The position numbers and the translations under genes were made by a program. From Prochlorococcus sp. AG-670-O11 (lineage in GTDB: Bacteria; Cyanobacteriota; Cyanobacteriia; PCC-6307; Cyanobiaceae), in NCBI GenBank assembly GCA_003211335.1, contig QCTA01000001.1:1-47468 (forward strand): a stretch of 47,468 bases of DNA, in the 5' to 3' direction. The notes below the pieces were generated by a model. The model was not told the DNA's origin, made no database searches, and saw only the letters and a list, made by a program, of their open reading frames with translations. Position 1 is the stretch's first letter, and each line of letters begins with the position of its first letter. Positions 1-8,955 of the stretch are shown here, piece by piece.

Positions 1-558
1 TTAAATAATTTAATTTGGGCTTCTGTAGGGCAATTACCGAAATTTTCACTTAAGCAAAAAAATGAAATCAAAACTAGAAATATTAAATTAGAAAACCTTC
101 CAGATAATTTTGGAGTCGATAGGGCTTTCGGTTGTTTGGAAGCTTTAAAAATAATAGAGAATCCATCCAAAAAAGATCTATTAATAGCAGATTGCGGGAC
201 AACTTTATCACTTACCAAGTTAAGTGCACATGGCTCTATTCTCGGGGGGCAAATTTCGCCTGGTTTTTCTACACAACTAAGATCTATGGAGCAATATACC
301 AAGAATCTCAAAGCTCCTAGAAAGTACGATATCCCTATTCAAGATTTTCTAATTAACACAGAAGAATCAATGTTAAAAGGAGTATATAACTCTCTCATTG
401 GTTTGATTAATTTATCTTTTGACCCAGCAAAAAATATTTTAATAATGTGCGGAGGTGACTCTGAATTAATTGGTAGTAAATTAAAACAAAAAAATAAAGA
501 AATTATTATCGCCCCAAATTTAGTTATGCAGGGGATGATCACGCACTTCAATAATTAA
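1..558 (+). CDS. coaX: Type III pantothenate kinase, 5'-truncated by window edge
   Basis: Reading frame 1 is open from the first base to the stop at 558, giving the last 185 residues, so the start and the N-terminal ATP-binding motif lie outside the window. Visible family signs are the GVDR motif, the second acidic motif DCGTT (compare DxGT in CoaX) and the GGQISPG segment that follows it. CoaX phosphorylates pantothenate, the first step of coenzyme A synthesis, in the cytoplasm, and needs a monovalent cation. The last CoA step (coaE) is elsewhere in this window. It is convergent with the peroxiredoxin gene, only 4 bases apart. The family call is fairly sure; an internal ATG at 136 is not the true start because homology-like sequence (GVDR) continues upstream of it. 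Confidence 0.85.
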   Translation, partial: LNNLIWASVGQLPKFSLKQKNEIKTRNIKLENLPDNFGVDRAFGCLEALKIIENPSKKDLLIADCGTTLSLTKLSAHGSILGGQISPGFSTQLRSMEQYTKNLKAPRKYDIPIQDFLINTEESMLKGVYNSLIGLINLSFDPAKNILIMCGGDSELIGSKLKQKNKEIIIAPNLVMQGMITHFNN

Positions 559-562
559 ACTA

Positions 563-1030
563 TTACCTCAATCCTAAATCTGAAATTATATGATCAGCCA
601 TAATAGCTGCTTTAACTTTTAGGTAAATTTTTTCAATTTTACCATCAGCATCAATTAAAAAAGTATTCCTCATCATTCCCATATATTCCTTTCCCATAAA
701 TTTTTTAAGACCATAACTGTCATAGTCAGAAGAAACTTTATAAGGTTCAGGATCTGTCAAAAGAACAAAAGGCAACTCAAATTTTTCGATAAATTTCTGA
801 TGTGAAGCAGCACTATCTTTACTAATTCCAAGAACTACAAAATTATTTTCCTTTAGTAAATCCCAATTTTCTCTGAAATTACAAGCCTCTTTTGTACAAC
901 CTGGAGTGTTATCTTTTGGATAAAAATATAGTATTATTCTTTTACCTTTAAAATCTTTTAAAGATACATCTTTTTCAAAAGAGTCTTTCAAATTAAATTC
1001 TGGTGCTATATCACCAACATTAAGAGCCAT
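563..1030 (-). CDS. bcp: Thioredoxin-dependent peroxiredoxin of the PrxQ/Bcp type
   Basis: 155 residues starting MALNVGDIAPEF, the usual start of this family. The segment FYPKDNTPGCTKEAC carries the peroxidatic cysteine and a second cysteine five residues later, the hallmark spacing of PrxQ/Bcp. The enzyme reduces H2O2 and organic hydroperoxides and is recycled by thioredoxin; in a phototroph it protects against oxygen radicals. The frame stays open upstream to 1132, but that extension is hydrophobic, unlike family members, and overlaps the next gene; an ATG at 1036 (MSMAL) is the only close alternative. The start codon shares base 1030 with the TTG start of the divergent phosphopantetheinyl transferase gene, so any bcp promoter must lie inside that gene. 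Confidence 0.9.
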   Translation of the reverse strand: MALNVGDIAPEFNLKDSFEKDVSLKDFKGKRIILYFYPKDNTPGCTKEACNFRENWDLLKENNFVVLGISKDSAASHQKFIEKFELPFVLLTDPEPYKVSSDYDSYGLKKFMGKEYMGMMRNTFLIDADGKIEKIYLKVKAAIMADHIISDLGLR

Positions 1031-1686
1031 TGACATTATTAAATAACTATGAGTACAAAATACCAAGAATCTGGTTGTATGAGATAAAAGGTGTACAAGA
1101 TGTCGCAACACTGAAAGAACTAGAAATCGCAAATAAGCTGTCGAAGCAACGAGCTAATATTTTTTTAGAAAGCAGAGCTTACATAAGGCAGTCTTTAAGC
1201 ACTCTTTTCAATTTGAATCCACTAGAAATACCCATAGTTGCAAATCCTGGAGAACCCCCTGAATTACCAAAGGGAATGGGGTATTTCAGTTTTAGTCATT
1301 GTAGTGATGCAATTATATTAGTTTGGCATGAAAAAAAAATTGGGATTGATATTGAGAGATTAGATAGAGATTTTAATTATACAAAATTAGCCAAAAAATA
1401 TTTCTTCAACCCAAATAAATCAAATAATATAAGCAAATCATGTAAAAACTCAATATTAAATCAATGGTGCGCAGTTGAGGCCGCTATAAAATGGGATCAT
1501 GGCAAATTATCTGAAGATATAAAGGAATGGCAATATTATGAAACTAACAAAACATTATTTCATAAAAAAAAGAAACTAAAGTTAAAATATACTCATATTA
1601 CTTTTTATAAATGGACTATCTCTTTAGCTTATAAAGATAGTTCTCACTTTATCCCTAACATTATTTGCAGTTCAAAGATATTCTAA
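1030..1686 (+). CDS. 4'-phosphopantetheinyl transferase, Sfp/HetI type
   Basis: 218 residues. It moves the phosphopantetheine arm of coenzyme A onto a conserved serine of acyl carrier protein and similar carriers. Visible motifs are FSFSHCSDAII (residues about 94-104), the Mg-binding GIDIE about 20 residues later, and WCAVEAAIKW, the W-x-x-x-E-A-x-x-K variant in which the usual KEA is replaced by VEA. The start is TTG at 1030: there is no in-frame ATG or GTG before the early family segment PRIWLY, which resembles the N-terminus of cyanobacterial homologues. The 3' end overlaps the convergent rarA gene by 4 bases. Prochlorococcus typically has one enzyme of this class, so it would serve fatty-acid ACP; that part is inference. 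Confidence 0.85.
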   Translation: MTLLNNYEYKIPRIWLYEIKGVQDVATLKELEIANKLSKQRANIFLESRAYIRQSLSTLFNLNPLEIPIVANPGEPPELPKGMGYFSFSHCSDAIILVWHEKKIGIDIERLDRDFNYTKLAKKYFFNPNKSNNISKSCKNSILNQWCAVEAAIKWDHGKLSEDIKEWQYYETNKTLFHKKKKLKLKYTHITFYKWTISLAYKDSSHFIPNIICSSKIF

Positions 1687-2981
1687 TTTTTTCGTTTTTT
1701 ACGTAGATCTTCATATTTCTTGTTTTCCCATCCATAACTCTTTGGTTCCCAATATTTTATTCCTTTTAAATCATCAGGCAAATATTCTTGTTGTAACCGG
1801 TTCCCTTGATAATTATGCGGATTAATATAATTACTGGCATTATTTTTCAAATGATTTGGAACTAACGATACGTTCAAATTATTTATTGATTCTACTGCTT
1901 TAAAAATTGATTTAGTACTATTACTCTTAGGAGAAATTGCTAAGTATAAAGAAGCTTGAGAAAGAAAAAATAGTCCTTCAGGGAAACCAACGCGATCAAA
2001 TGCGGCACAACAAGACTGGACAACAACTATTGCATTAGGATCTGCAAGACCTATATCCTCGGAAGCAGCAATCAAAAGTCTTCTAAAAATAAAATTTGGA
2101 TCTTCACCAGCTTCAACCATATTGGCAAGCCAATATAAAGTCGCATCTGGATCTGAACCTCTAATAGATTTTATAAATGCACTAACAACATCAAAATGAT
2201 TTTGTCCATTTTTATCGTAAACAATATTTTTCTTTTGGATCGAATCTTCAGCAATTGGTAAATCAATCACAACTAGTTTATCTTTATTTTCCTTTGTAGT
2301 ACTTATACCTAACTCTAAAGCATTTATGAGATTCCTTGCATCACCTCCAGAAAACTTTATTAGATGATTAATTGCCTCTTCTGTTATTTCGATAGCTTTA
2401 GAATCTTTGAGACAAGCATAATAATTTACTACTTTTTCAATTATTTTCTTCAAATCATTTTTATTTAAAGGAAGTAATGAAAAAATACGAGCTCTACTTA
2501 TTAGAGCTTTATTCACAGCAAAGAAAGGGTTTTCTGTTGTAGCACCAATAAAAGTAATGGTACCGTTTTCAATTGAGGGCAACAAAGCATCTTGTTGAAC
2601 TGAAGTGAATCTATGTACCTCATCAATAAACAAAATTGTTTTCCTATTTGTACTAAGTAACCTTTCCTTCGCATTAGCAATTTCGGCGCGTAACTCCTTA
2701 ATGCTTGACAAAACAGCGTTTAATTTTATTAATGAGGAACGTGTATTAGATGATATAATCTCGATTAAAGTTGTTTTACCTACACCAGGTGGGCCAGAAA
2801 AAATAATATTCCCTACTTTGTCGGTCAAGATTGCACTTCGCAATAAAGAATTATTTCCTAAAATTGATTCTTGACCAACAAAATCATCTAAATTCTTTGG
2901 TCTTAATTTATCTGCTAGTGGAGCATTACTTTGCATTTGATAAGCATCGCGAAAATTGCTAAATAAATTATCTGACTCCAT
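1683..2981 (-). CDS. rarA: Replication-associated recombination AAA+ ATPase RarA (MgsA)
   Basis: 432 residues, typical RarA/MgsA/WRNIP1 length. Order: N-terminal LADKLRPKNLDDFVGQ box (about 22-37), Walker A GPPGVGKTTL (about 64-73), Walker B LFIDEVHRF (about 117-125), sensor 1 GATTEN, sensor 2 GDARNLINALE, then the C-terminal tetramerisation domain with SIRGSDPDATLYWLA and EDIGLADP. RarA is related to clamp-loader subunits and RuvB and acts at stalled or collapsed replication forks. Some cyanobacterial homologues are longer fusions; here only the RarA part is present. It lies 34 bases downstream of the phosphoglucomutase gene on the same strand, so co-transcription is possible. Confidence 0.93.
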   Translation of the reverse strand: MESDNLFSNFRDAYQMQSNAPLADKLRPKNLDDFVGQESILGNNSLLRSAILTDKVGNIIFSGPPGVGKTTLIEIISSNTRSSLIKLNAVLSSIKELRAEIANAKERLLSTNRKTILFIDEVHRFTSVQQDALLPSIENGTITFIGATTENPFFAVNKALISRARIFSLLPLNKNDLKKIIEKVVNYYACLKDSKAIEITEEAINHLIKFSGGDARNLINALELGISTTKENKDKLVVIDLPIAEDSIQKKNIVYDKNGQNHFDVVSAFIKSIRGSDPDATLYWLANMVEAGEDPNFIFRRLLIAASEDIGLADPNAIVVVQSCCAAFDRVGFPEGLFFLSQASLYLAISPKSNSTKSIFKAVESINNLNVSLVPNHLKNNASNYINPHNYQGNRLQQEYLPDDLKGIKYWEPKSYGWENKKYEDLRKKRKN

Positions 2982-3015
2982 CCTTTTTAGCCTAAAAATA
3001 AATTATGTTTATAAT

Positions 3016-4653
3016 CTATGTAATAACAGTAGGTTTTTCCATTTTGGTAAGTTTTGAAATATTTAATAAATGATCTAAATCATTAATTAAAGCTTTTAAG
3101 GCAATTTGAGGATTTAAAGCTAAATTTTGTTGAGAGCTTGCAAATTTTTCAAAATATAATCTTAAAGTTGAACCTTTTGTACCAGTACCTGACAAACGTA
3201 AGATTACTCGAGAATTATCCTCGAGTATAATCCTAAGTCCTTGATTTTCAGTAATAGAATGATCTACTGGATCTAAATATGAAAAATTATCTGCATGTTT
3301 AACTAAATTGCCAGCAAACTTATTTTCTTTTAAACTTGGAAGTTTAGAAGATAAATTACTGAATATTTGATTTGCAATATTTGAAGGAATAGCCTCGTAA
3401 TCATGCCTTGAATAATAATTTCTTCCATATTTTTGCCAATGGTTTTGAATTAATTCACTTACTGAACACCTTTTAACAGCTAAAATTTGTAGCCAATATA
3501 AAACGGCCCATAAGCCATCTTTTTCTCTAACATGATTACTCCCAGTTCCAAAGCTTTCCTCTCCACAAATTGTAATTAAATTAGAATCTAAGAGATTTCC
3601 AAAAAATTTCCATCCAGTTGGTGTTTCAAAACAAGGAATATTTAATGCGCTAGCGACTAAGTCTACTGCTGAACTTGTAGGCATAGATCTTGCGACGCCC
3701 GAGATGCCATCTTTGAATCCCGGCACACAATTTGAATTAGCCGTAATAACTGCAAGGCTATCACTAGGATTTACAAAACATCCCCGTCCTAAAATCATAT
3801 TTCTATCGCCATCACCATCACATGCAGCTCCAAAACTATAGGATTTTTGAACCAATAATAAATCTGCCAACTTAGCAGCATAAGTAAGATTTGGATCAGG
3901 ATGTAACCCTCCAAAATCCTCTAACGGAACTCCATTCATTACACAATCGTCATTAAGACCCATTTTTTCAACAAAAATATTTTTTGCATATGGACCAGTA
4001 ACTGCGTTCATTGCATCAAAAATTAAAGAGAAATCTTTTTTTAAAAAATCACTTATTTGATCTAAATCAAAAATATTCTCCATTAAATCTGAATAATCCT
4101 TTAATCCATCAATTATTTCTACTGAGGTTTCACCAAATGAGAATATACCAAACTTATCTAAGTCTGGTATTTTAATTTTGCAAATTTTATAACTTTTAAG
4201 TGATTGAGAACATTGATATATCTGATTAGTAATTAACTCAGGGGCTGGTCCCCCATTTGCAATATTTAATTTTACACCGAAATCACCTTCAATTCCTCCC
4301 GGATTATGACTTGCGGAAAGAATAATACCTCCAATAGCTCCTTCTTTTCTAATTAAATGAGATGTCGCAGGTGTAGACAATAAACCATTTTTTGGAATAA
4401 GGACTTTTCCAACTTTATGAGCTACGCAAATTTGAATAATTTTTTTAATTGCTGCGATATTTCCATATCTACCATCACCACCGACAACCAAAGTTGAACC
4501 TTGTAAATCTTCAAGTGATTTTAAAATTGCCTCTATGAATATCTCTAAGTAATGATCTTCTTGAAATCTTAAAGTACTTTTTCTTAACCCTGAAGTACCT
4601 GGCCTTTGATCTTGAAAAGAATTATTTATATGAATTACTTTTTCTTCAGTCAT
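3016..4653 (-). CDS. pgm: Phosphoglucomutase
   Basis: 545 residues, the length of alpha-D-glucose-specific phosphoglucomutases. It interconverts glucose 1-phosphate and glucose 6-phosphate, linking glycogen synthesis and breakdown to the pentose phosphate pathway. Motifs: substrate entry RPGTSGLR near the N-terminus, the phosphoserine loop SASHNPGG, the metal-binding DGDGDR, the sugar-binding GEESFG, and the C-terminal phosphate-binding RLSGTGTKG. ATG at 4653 gives the expected N-terminus. The gene lies between a small membrane protein and rarA, all on the minus strand. Confidence 0.95.
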   Translation of the reverse strand: MTEEKVIHINNSFQDQRPGTSGLRKSTLRFQEDHYLEIFIEAILKSLEDLQGSTLVVGGDGRYGNIAAIKKIIQICVAHKVGKVLIPKNGLLSTPATSHLIRKEGAIGGIILSASHNPGGIEGDFGVKLNIANGGPAPELITNQIYQCSQSLKSYKICKIKIPDLDKFGIFSFGETSVEIIDGLKDYSDLMENIFDLDQISDFLKKDFSLIFDAMNAVTGPYAKNIFVEKMGLNDDCVMNGVPLEDFGGLHPDPNLTYAAKLADLLLVQKSYSFGAACDGDGDRNMILGRGCFVNPSDSLAVITANSNCVPGFKDGISGVARSMPTSSAVDLVASALNIPCFETPTGWKFFGNLLDSNLITICGEESFGTGSNHVREKDGLWAVLYWLQILAVKRCSVSELIQNHWQKYGRNYYSRHDYEAIPSNIANQIFSNLSSKLPSLKENKFAGNLVKHADNFSYLDPVDHSITENQGLRIILEDNSRVILRLSGTGTKGSTLRLYFEKFASSQQNLALNPQIALKALINDLDHLLNISKLTKMEKPTVIT

Positions 4654-4687
4654 GATTTTTTTAAAACTTAAAAAAAATCTAACTAAA

Positions 4688-4858
4688 TTAATGTGGCATT
4701 TCGGATGTTCTTAACATAGCGATAAACCATAAAGAAGAAATAATTAGTGCACTGAAAATTCCATAACTAACTCCAAACTTAGAAATAGTAATAGGGACTA
4801 TTAGAGGAAAAGTGACAGCTCCAAATAAAGGTGTAAAAGCAACAATTTTTTTTAGCAT
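4688..4858 (-). CDS. Small two-helix membrane protein (56 aa), unknown function
   Basis: A short frame filling the gap between pgm and the DUF4912 gene, read from ATG at 4858 to TAA at 4688. It starts MLKKIVAFTPLFGAVTFPLI and shows two hydrophobic stretches, residues about 5-25 and 31-49, separated by a short SKFG turn, with a polar tail RTSEMPH. The composition is that of a real membrane protein, and it fills the gap exactly in the same orientation as its neighbours (34 bases to pgm, 12 bases from the DUF4912 stop). I do not recognise a family. A chance frame of this length is possible in AT-rich DNA, but the double-helix pattern argues for a gene. Confidence 0.65.
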   Translation of the reverse strand: MLKKIVAFTPLFGAVTFPLIVPITISKFGVSYGIFSALIISSLWFIAMLRTSEMPH

Positions 4859-4870
4859 TAATTTATTTGT

Positions 4871-6040
4871 TTAAAACCATTGTGTCTCAGCATTATCTTT
4901 TTCATTTGTATCGTCAAGAGGGGTAAGTCTATCAAATTTCATTGTGATATTTTTTTCTTGTTTACCAGAAGCATCAACAGCTTTAATTTCATATTTTTGA
5001 GAGCCATCCCTGAAAGGGACTTGAAGTCTAAAAGTACCATCGGCAGCTAAGGGGACTTCTTCTTCACCAATAGTTAACTTTGCAGATGGATCTGTTGCGC
5101 CATAAACAATTAATTCTGAATCAGCAACTAACCAAAATGATCTATTTTTAACTATTCCACTCCCTGATTGATTCAAGCCTGAAGACCATTGCCCAGAACC
5201 AGAATCGTTGAGATTTGAGTTTAAATTTGTTGAATTCCTATCTTCCATAAATTCCTCAGAGCCAACTTTTTTTCTTGTAGGAAAAGTTGTTGCTGCCTGA
5301 TATAAACGCTCATGCAAACCATTAGTTTCTTGTCCCTGAGGAATTTGTATTGTTGAAGGAGGCTCGGATGATGAAGATGTATCTAAGTTAAAAGGAACAA
5401 ACTTATCTAAAATTTGCTCTGAAGGCTGAGTACCAGGTACATGGCTTACAGAAGAAAAAGCTAAGGACATCCATTTAAAACCGTATTTATAACCCAATTC
5501 AACTTTATAATCCCTATCTGAAAGGGGTATTGGCAAATACCATTCAGTACTATAGCTATCGACAGCAATTTCTCTTAAAGCTCCTTGGTTCAAATTTCCT
5601 TCACCTATGCCAGTAGAATCATATAGACGTAAACATAATTTATTAGCACCTAAAGACTGAGCTTTATCTCTATCACTTTCAGAGATTTGCCAAAATACAT
5701 AGGCCCATTCTGGATCTCTGGGCAAAAATACTAGTTTTGTATTAATTTCTTCTTTAACTAGTTGAGTATTAATGTCAGAAGTATTTGGAAAAGTATTTTT
5801 GGTTGAGACTTTATTATATTTTTCAGTAGCTTTTTTTTGATATTTGAATATGAGATCGATTAATACAGATTTTGTTTTTCTACTGTAAAGAGGGACAGAT
5901 AATTTACTAGCTTCTTGACGCAGTTGTCTCAGGGTTAGACTTAGTAGGTATTCTTTATTCTTAGTCCCATCAACCACTTTTAAATCTCCAAAAATTACAT
6001 GAAAATAGTATGTTCTTTTTTTTGGCAGTTTGCGTGACAT
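4871..6040 (-). CDS. DUF4912 domain protein with N-terminal SAP/Rho-N-like helix
   Basis: 389 residues. Residues about 32-68 (SLTLRQLRQEASKL, YSRKTKSVLIDLI) resemble the small SAP/Rho-N helical module found in nucleic-acid-binding proteins. Residues about 100-225 match the cyanobacterial DUF4912 pattern (LPRDPEWAYVFWQIS, LRLYD, WYLPIPLSDRDYKVELGY). A polar, Asn/Ser-rich linker follows, then a beta-rich C-terminal unit (FWLVADSELIVYGATDP, GTFRLQVPFRDG, YEIKAVD) with an Ig-like look. The function is not known. The first 30 residues are unusual for the family; the only ATG is at 6040, so a GTG or TTG start closer to the SLTLRQLRQ segment is possible. Confidence 0.75.
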   Translation of the reverse strand: MSRKLPKKRTYYFHVIFGDLKVVDGTKNKEYLLSLTLRQLRQEASKLSVPLYSRKTKSVLIDLIFKYQKKATEKYNKVSTKNTFPNTSDINTQLVKEEINTKLVFLPRDPEWAYVFWQISESDRDKAQSLGANKLCLRLYDSTGIGEGNLNQGALREIAVDSYSTEWYLPIPLSDRDYKVELGYKYGFKWMSLAFSSVSHVPGTQPSEQILDKFVPFNLDTSSSSEPPSTIQIPQGQETNGLHERLYQAATTFPTRKKVGSEEFMEDRNSTNLNSNLNDSGSGQWSSGLNQSGSGIVKNRSFWLVADSELIVYGATDPSAKLTIGEEEVPLAADGTFRLQVPFRDGSQKYEIKAVDASGKQEKNITMKFDRLTPLDDTNEKDNAETQWF

Positions 6041-6241
6041 TAGAGGCAGTCGTCAGCATCTTCTGACTACTTTTATGTTTTTAAAATTTACAACTTCCTT
6101 ATGAATTGTTGGTATTAATGAATTTTGGAGGAATCTAAAAATCTGTAAACATTAAATTAATTTTCTTTTTTTTTAAATTTTATTACCTTGAATTGTTAAG
6201 AACTCAACAAAAATATATTTTTTCTTCGGGATCACTTCATA

Positions 6242-6604
6242 TTAATTATCCCAATTTTTTTCAACTAAAGTGATTAAATCCTCAAGATCCAATTCTTTAA
6301 AATTTTTTTCAATACTCTGAGAAAAAGAATCTATTTTTTTTGCAGCAGCAGACATTTGTTCATAAAAAAGCTGATTGAAATTTTTATCATTAAACCTTTG
6401 GGATTGTTTATCACACCATTCTTTGAGGATTTCATCGTCTTTAAACAAAGATTTTTCTTCTTTTGCAATCTCTTTGAAAATTTCAAGACAATGGGCTAGT
6501 AACCTAATATGGTGCTTTTTGATTATGGATATATTAAGTTGATCAATATTATTCACGATCTCATCGCTTAACGGACTTGGAAAAGAATTAGTTTGATTAG
6601 ACAT
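6242..6604 (-). CDS. Conserved-looking hypothetical protein (120 aa), divergent from sufB
   Basis: 120 residues, largely helical and charged, with no signal peptide, membrane segment or clear helix-turn-helix. It has only two cysteines (about residues 39 and 64) and ends LDLEDLITLVEKNWDN. It is divergent from sufB with 97 bases between the starts. In many cyanobacteria this divergent slot holds sufR, a DeoR-type repressor of more than 200 residues that carries an Fe-S cluster; this protein is too short, lacks a DNA-binding motif and lacks the cysteine set, so it is not SufR. I cannot assign a function. Confidence 0.75.
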   Translation of the reverse strand: MSNQTNSFPSPLSDEIVNNIDQLNISIIKKHHIRLLAHCLEIFKEIAKEEKSLFKDDEILKEWCDKQSQRFNDKNFNQLFYEQMSAAAKKIDSFSQSIEKNFKELDLEDLITLVEKNWDN

Positions 6605-6640
6605 TAATTTTTTAATTGAATTAAGGATAAAAACTCAATA

Positions 6641-6668
6641 TTGGGCATATATTTAGTTAAAGTATAGA
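6641..6668 (+). promoter_or_regulatory. Possible sigma70-type promoter of the suf operon
   Basis: TTGGGC at 6641-6646 and TATAGA at 6663-6668 with a 16-base spacer, 33 bases before the sufB start, in the only intergenic space before the operon. Both hexamers are imperfect and the DNA is AT-rich, so this is a weak call. Confidence 0.3.
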
Positions 6669-6701
6669 AAGCTAATTGTAATAAATTAATTCATAGAAAT
6701 T

Positions 6702-8144
6702 ATGGTAAGTGAAAATTTAGTTAAAGACGTCGTATCTGAACCATATAAATATGGTTTCGTTACCGATATCGAAACTGAAAAAATTTCTAAAGGGCTAAAT
6801 GAAGATACAATTCGATTGATTTCAGCAAAAAAAGAAGAGCCTGAATATCTTCTTAATTTTAGACTTAATGCATTTAAAAAATGGCAAAAAATGAAAGAAC
6901 CTAATTGGGCCGAACTAGGTTATAAAACAATCGATTACCAAGATATAATTTATTATTCTGCACCTAAACAAAAAGAAAAAATTTCTAGCTTAGATGAAGT
7001 TGATCCCAAGCTCTTAGAAACCTTTGATAAATTAGGTATTCCTCTAACTGAACAAAAAAAACTTACCAATGTTGCTGTCGATGCAGTATTTGATAGTGTT
7101 TCTATTGCAACAACTTTCAGAAAAGAGCTTGCTGAGCATGGAGTAATATTTTGTTCTATAAGTGAAGCAGTCAAAGATCACTCAGATTTAATAGAAAAAT
7201 ATTTGGGTTCTGTTGTTCCGTCTAATGACAATTATTTTGCCGCATTAAACTCTGCCGTTTTTAGTGATGGTTCTTTTGTTTACATCCCAAAAGGGGTGAA
7301 ATGTCCAATGGATCTTTCATCCTATTTTAGGATCAATAGTGGGGATTCCGGTCAATTTGAAAGAACTTTAATTATTGCAGAAGAATCTAGCTCTGTTAGC
7401 TACCTTGAAGGATGTACGGCTCCAATGTTTGATACCAATACTTTGCACGCAGCAGTAGTTGAACTAATAGCCTTAGACGATGCCTCAATTAAATATTCAA
7501 CGGTGCAAAATTGGTATGCCGGGGATGAAGAAGGAGTAGGCGGAATTTTTAATTTTGTCACCAAAAGGGGTAAATGTTTAGGTAAAAGAAGCAAAATAAG
7601 TTGGTCCCAAGTTGAAACAGGCTCCGCGATAACATGGAAATATCCTAGTTGTGTCCTTTTAGGGGAAGAATCCATAGGAGAATTTTATTCTGTAGCACTT
7701 ACTAATAACCTGCAACAAGCCGATACAGGTACAAAAATGATTCATATCGGTCCTAAAACTAAATCTACAATCGTTAGTAAAGGAATTAGTGCTGGCAATT
7801 CAGTTAATAGTTACAGGGGTCTTGTAAAAATGGGTTCGAAAGCTTCTGGTTCAAGAAACTACAGTCAATGTGATTCAATGTTAATAGGGGATCAAGCTGC
7901 TGCGAATACATTTCCTTATATTCAATCTCAACAGCCAAATTCAGAAATTGAGCATGAAGCCAGTACATGTAGAATTTCTGAAGATCAACTTTTTTATTTA
8001 CAAAGCAGGGGTATTGAATTTGAAGAGGCTGTATCAATGATGGTAAGTGGATTTTGTAGAGACGTATTCAATCAATTGCCAATGGAATTTGCGGCTGAAG
8101 CAGATAAGCTACTTGCCCTCAAATTAGAAGGTTCAGTAGGTTAA
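6702..8144 (+). CDS. sufB: Fe-S cluster assembly scaffold protein SufB
   Basis: 480 residues, the length of cyanobacterial SufB (Ycf24 of plastids). SufB with SufC and SufD forms the SufBC2D complex on which Fe-S clusters are built; it receives sulfur from SufS. Family segments seen are [52 protein letters not shown], and the C-terminal [21 protein letters not shown] with the conserved histidine and glutamate region. First gene of a + strand operon with sufC (21 bases downstream), sufD and sufS. No SufR gene or SufE gene is visible in the window. Confidence 0.97.
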   Translation: MVSENLVKDVVSEPYKYGFVTDIETEKISKGLNEDTIRLISAKKEEPEYLLNFRLNAFKKWQKMKEPNWAELGYKTIDYQDIIYYSAPKQKEKISSLDEVDPKLLETFDKLGIPLTEQKKLTNVAVDAVFDSVSIATTFRKELAEHGVIFCSISEAVKDHSDLIEKYLGSVVPSNDNYFAALNSAVFSDGSFVYIPKGVKCPMDLSSYFRINSGDSGQFERTLIIAEESSSVSYLEGCTAPMFDTNTLHAAVVELIALDDASIKYSTVQNWYAGDEEGVGGIFNFVTKRGKCLGKRSKISWSQVETGSAITWKYPSCVLLGEESIGEFYSVALTNNLQQADTGTKMIHIGPKTKSTIVSKGISAGNSVNSYRGLVKMGSKASGSRNYSQCDSMLIGDQAAANTFPYIQSQQPNSEIEHEASTCRISEDQLFYLQSRGIEFEEAVSMMVSGFCRDVFNQLPMEFAAEADKLLALKLEGSVG

Positions 8145-8165
8145 TCAATTAATTTCTGAAGTGTG

Positions 8166-8951
8166 ATGCAAAGTAAAACTAAAGAATTAGATCCAATATT
8201 AGAAGTAAATAATCTTTTTGCATCTATAGAAAATCTTCCCATTTTAAAAGGGGTAACTATTACAGTTAATCCTGGAGAAATTCACGCAATAATGGGAAGA
8301 AATGGATGTGGCAAAAGTACTCTTTCCAAGATTATTGCAGGTCATCCATCTTACAAAATAAATAAAGGTGAAATAAAATTCACTGGAAACGATATTCAGT
8401 CTTTAGAACCAGAAGAGAGAGCTCAATCTGGGATTTTTCTAGGTTTCCAATATCCAATTGAAATACCAGGAGTAAGTAATCTCGAATTTCTACGAGTTGC
8501 AACAAATGCAAGAAGAAAATTTCTTAATAAAGAAGAGCTCGATACTTTTGATTTTGAAGACTTGGTAAAAGAAAAACTTGAATTAGTAAAAATGGATTCT
8601 GCCTTTTTATCAAGGAGTATTAATCAAGGTTTTTCAGGTGGGGAAAAGAAAAGGAATGAAATATTACAAATGGCATTATTAGAACCAAGAATTGCAATTT
8701 TGGATGAAACTGACTCAGGCTTAGATATTGATGCTCTTAGGATAGTTGCCTCTGGCATCAAAAAGATATCTAATGAACAAACAGGAATTATATTGATTAC
8801 CCACTATCAAAGATTATTAGATGAAATAAAACCCGATTATGTTCATGTAATGTCAGATGGTCAAATAATAAAAACTGGAGATAGTGATCTTGCCTTAGAT
8901 CTTGAGAAACATGGTTATGAATGGACTGATAATTTTATAAAAGAGAAATAA
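8166..8951 (+). CDS. sufC: Fe-S cluster assembly ATPase SufC
   Basis: 261 residues, ABC-type ATPase. Walker A is GRNGCGKST, the Q-loop region [17 protein letters not shown] is characteristic of SufC, the signature is [14 protein letters not shown], Walker B with catalytic acidic residue is [12 protein letters not shown], and the switch histidine lies in LITHYQRLL. It powers the conformational change of SufBD during cluster assembly. ATG at 8166 is chosen; an in-frame GTG directly before it (8163) would add one residue. It is followed by sufD after 4 bases. Confidence 0.96.
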   Translation: MQSKTKELDPILEVNNLFASIENLPILKGVTITVNPGEIHAIMGRNGCGKSTLSKIIAGHPSYKINKGEIKFTGNDIQSLEPEERAQSGIFLGFQYPIEIPGVSNLEFLRVATNARRKFLNKEELDTFDFEDLVKEKLELVKMDSAFLSRSINQGFSGGEKKRNEILQMALLEPRIAILDETDSGLDIDALRIVASGIKKISNEQTGIILITHYQRLLDEIKPDYVHVMSDGQIIKTGDSDLALDLEKHGYEWTDNFIKEK

Positions 8952-8955
8952 ATCA

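Noticed and set aside
563..1132. Long form of the peroxiredoxin starting at 1132
   Set aside because: The extra 34 residues are antisense to the phosphopantetheinyl transferase gene and absent from the family; MALNVGD at 1030 fits the standard N-terminus.
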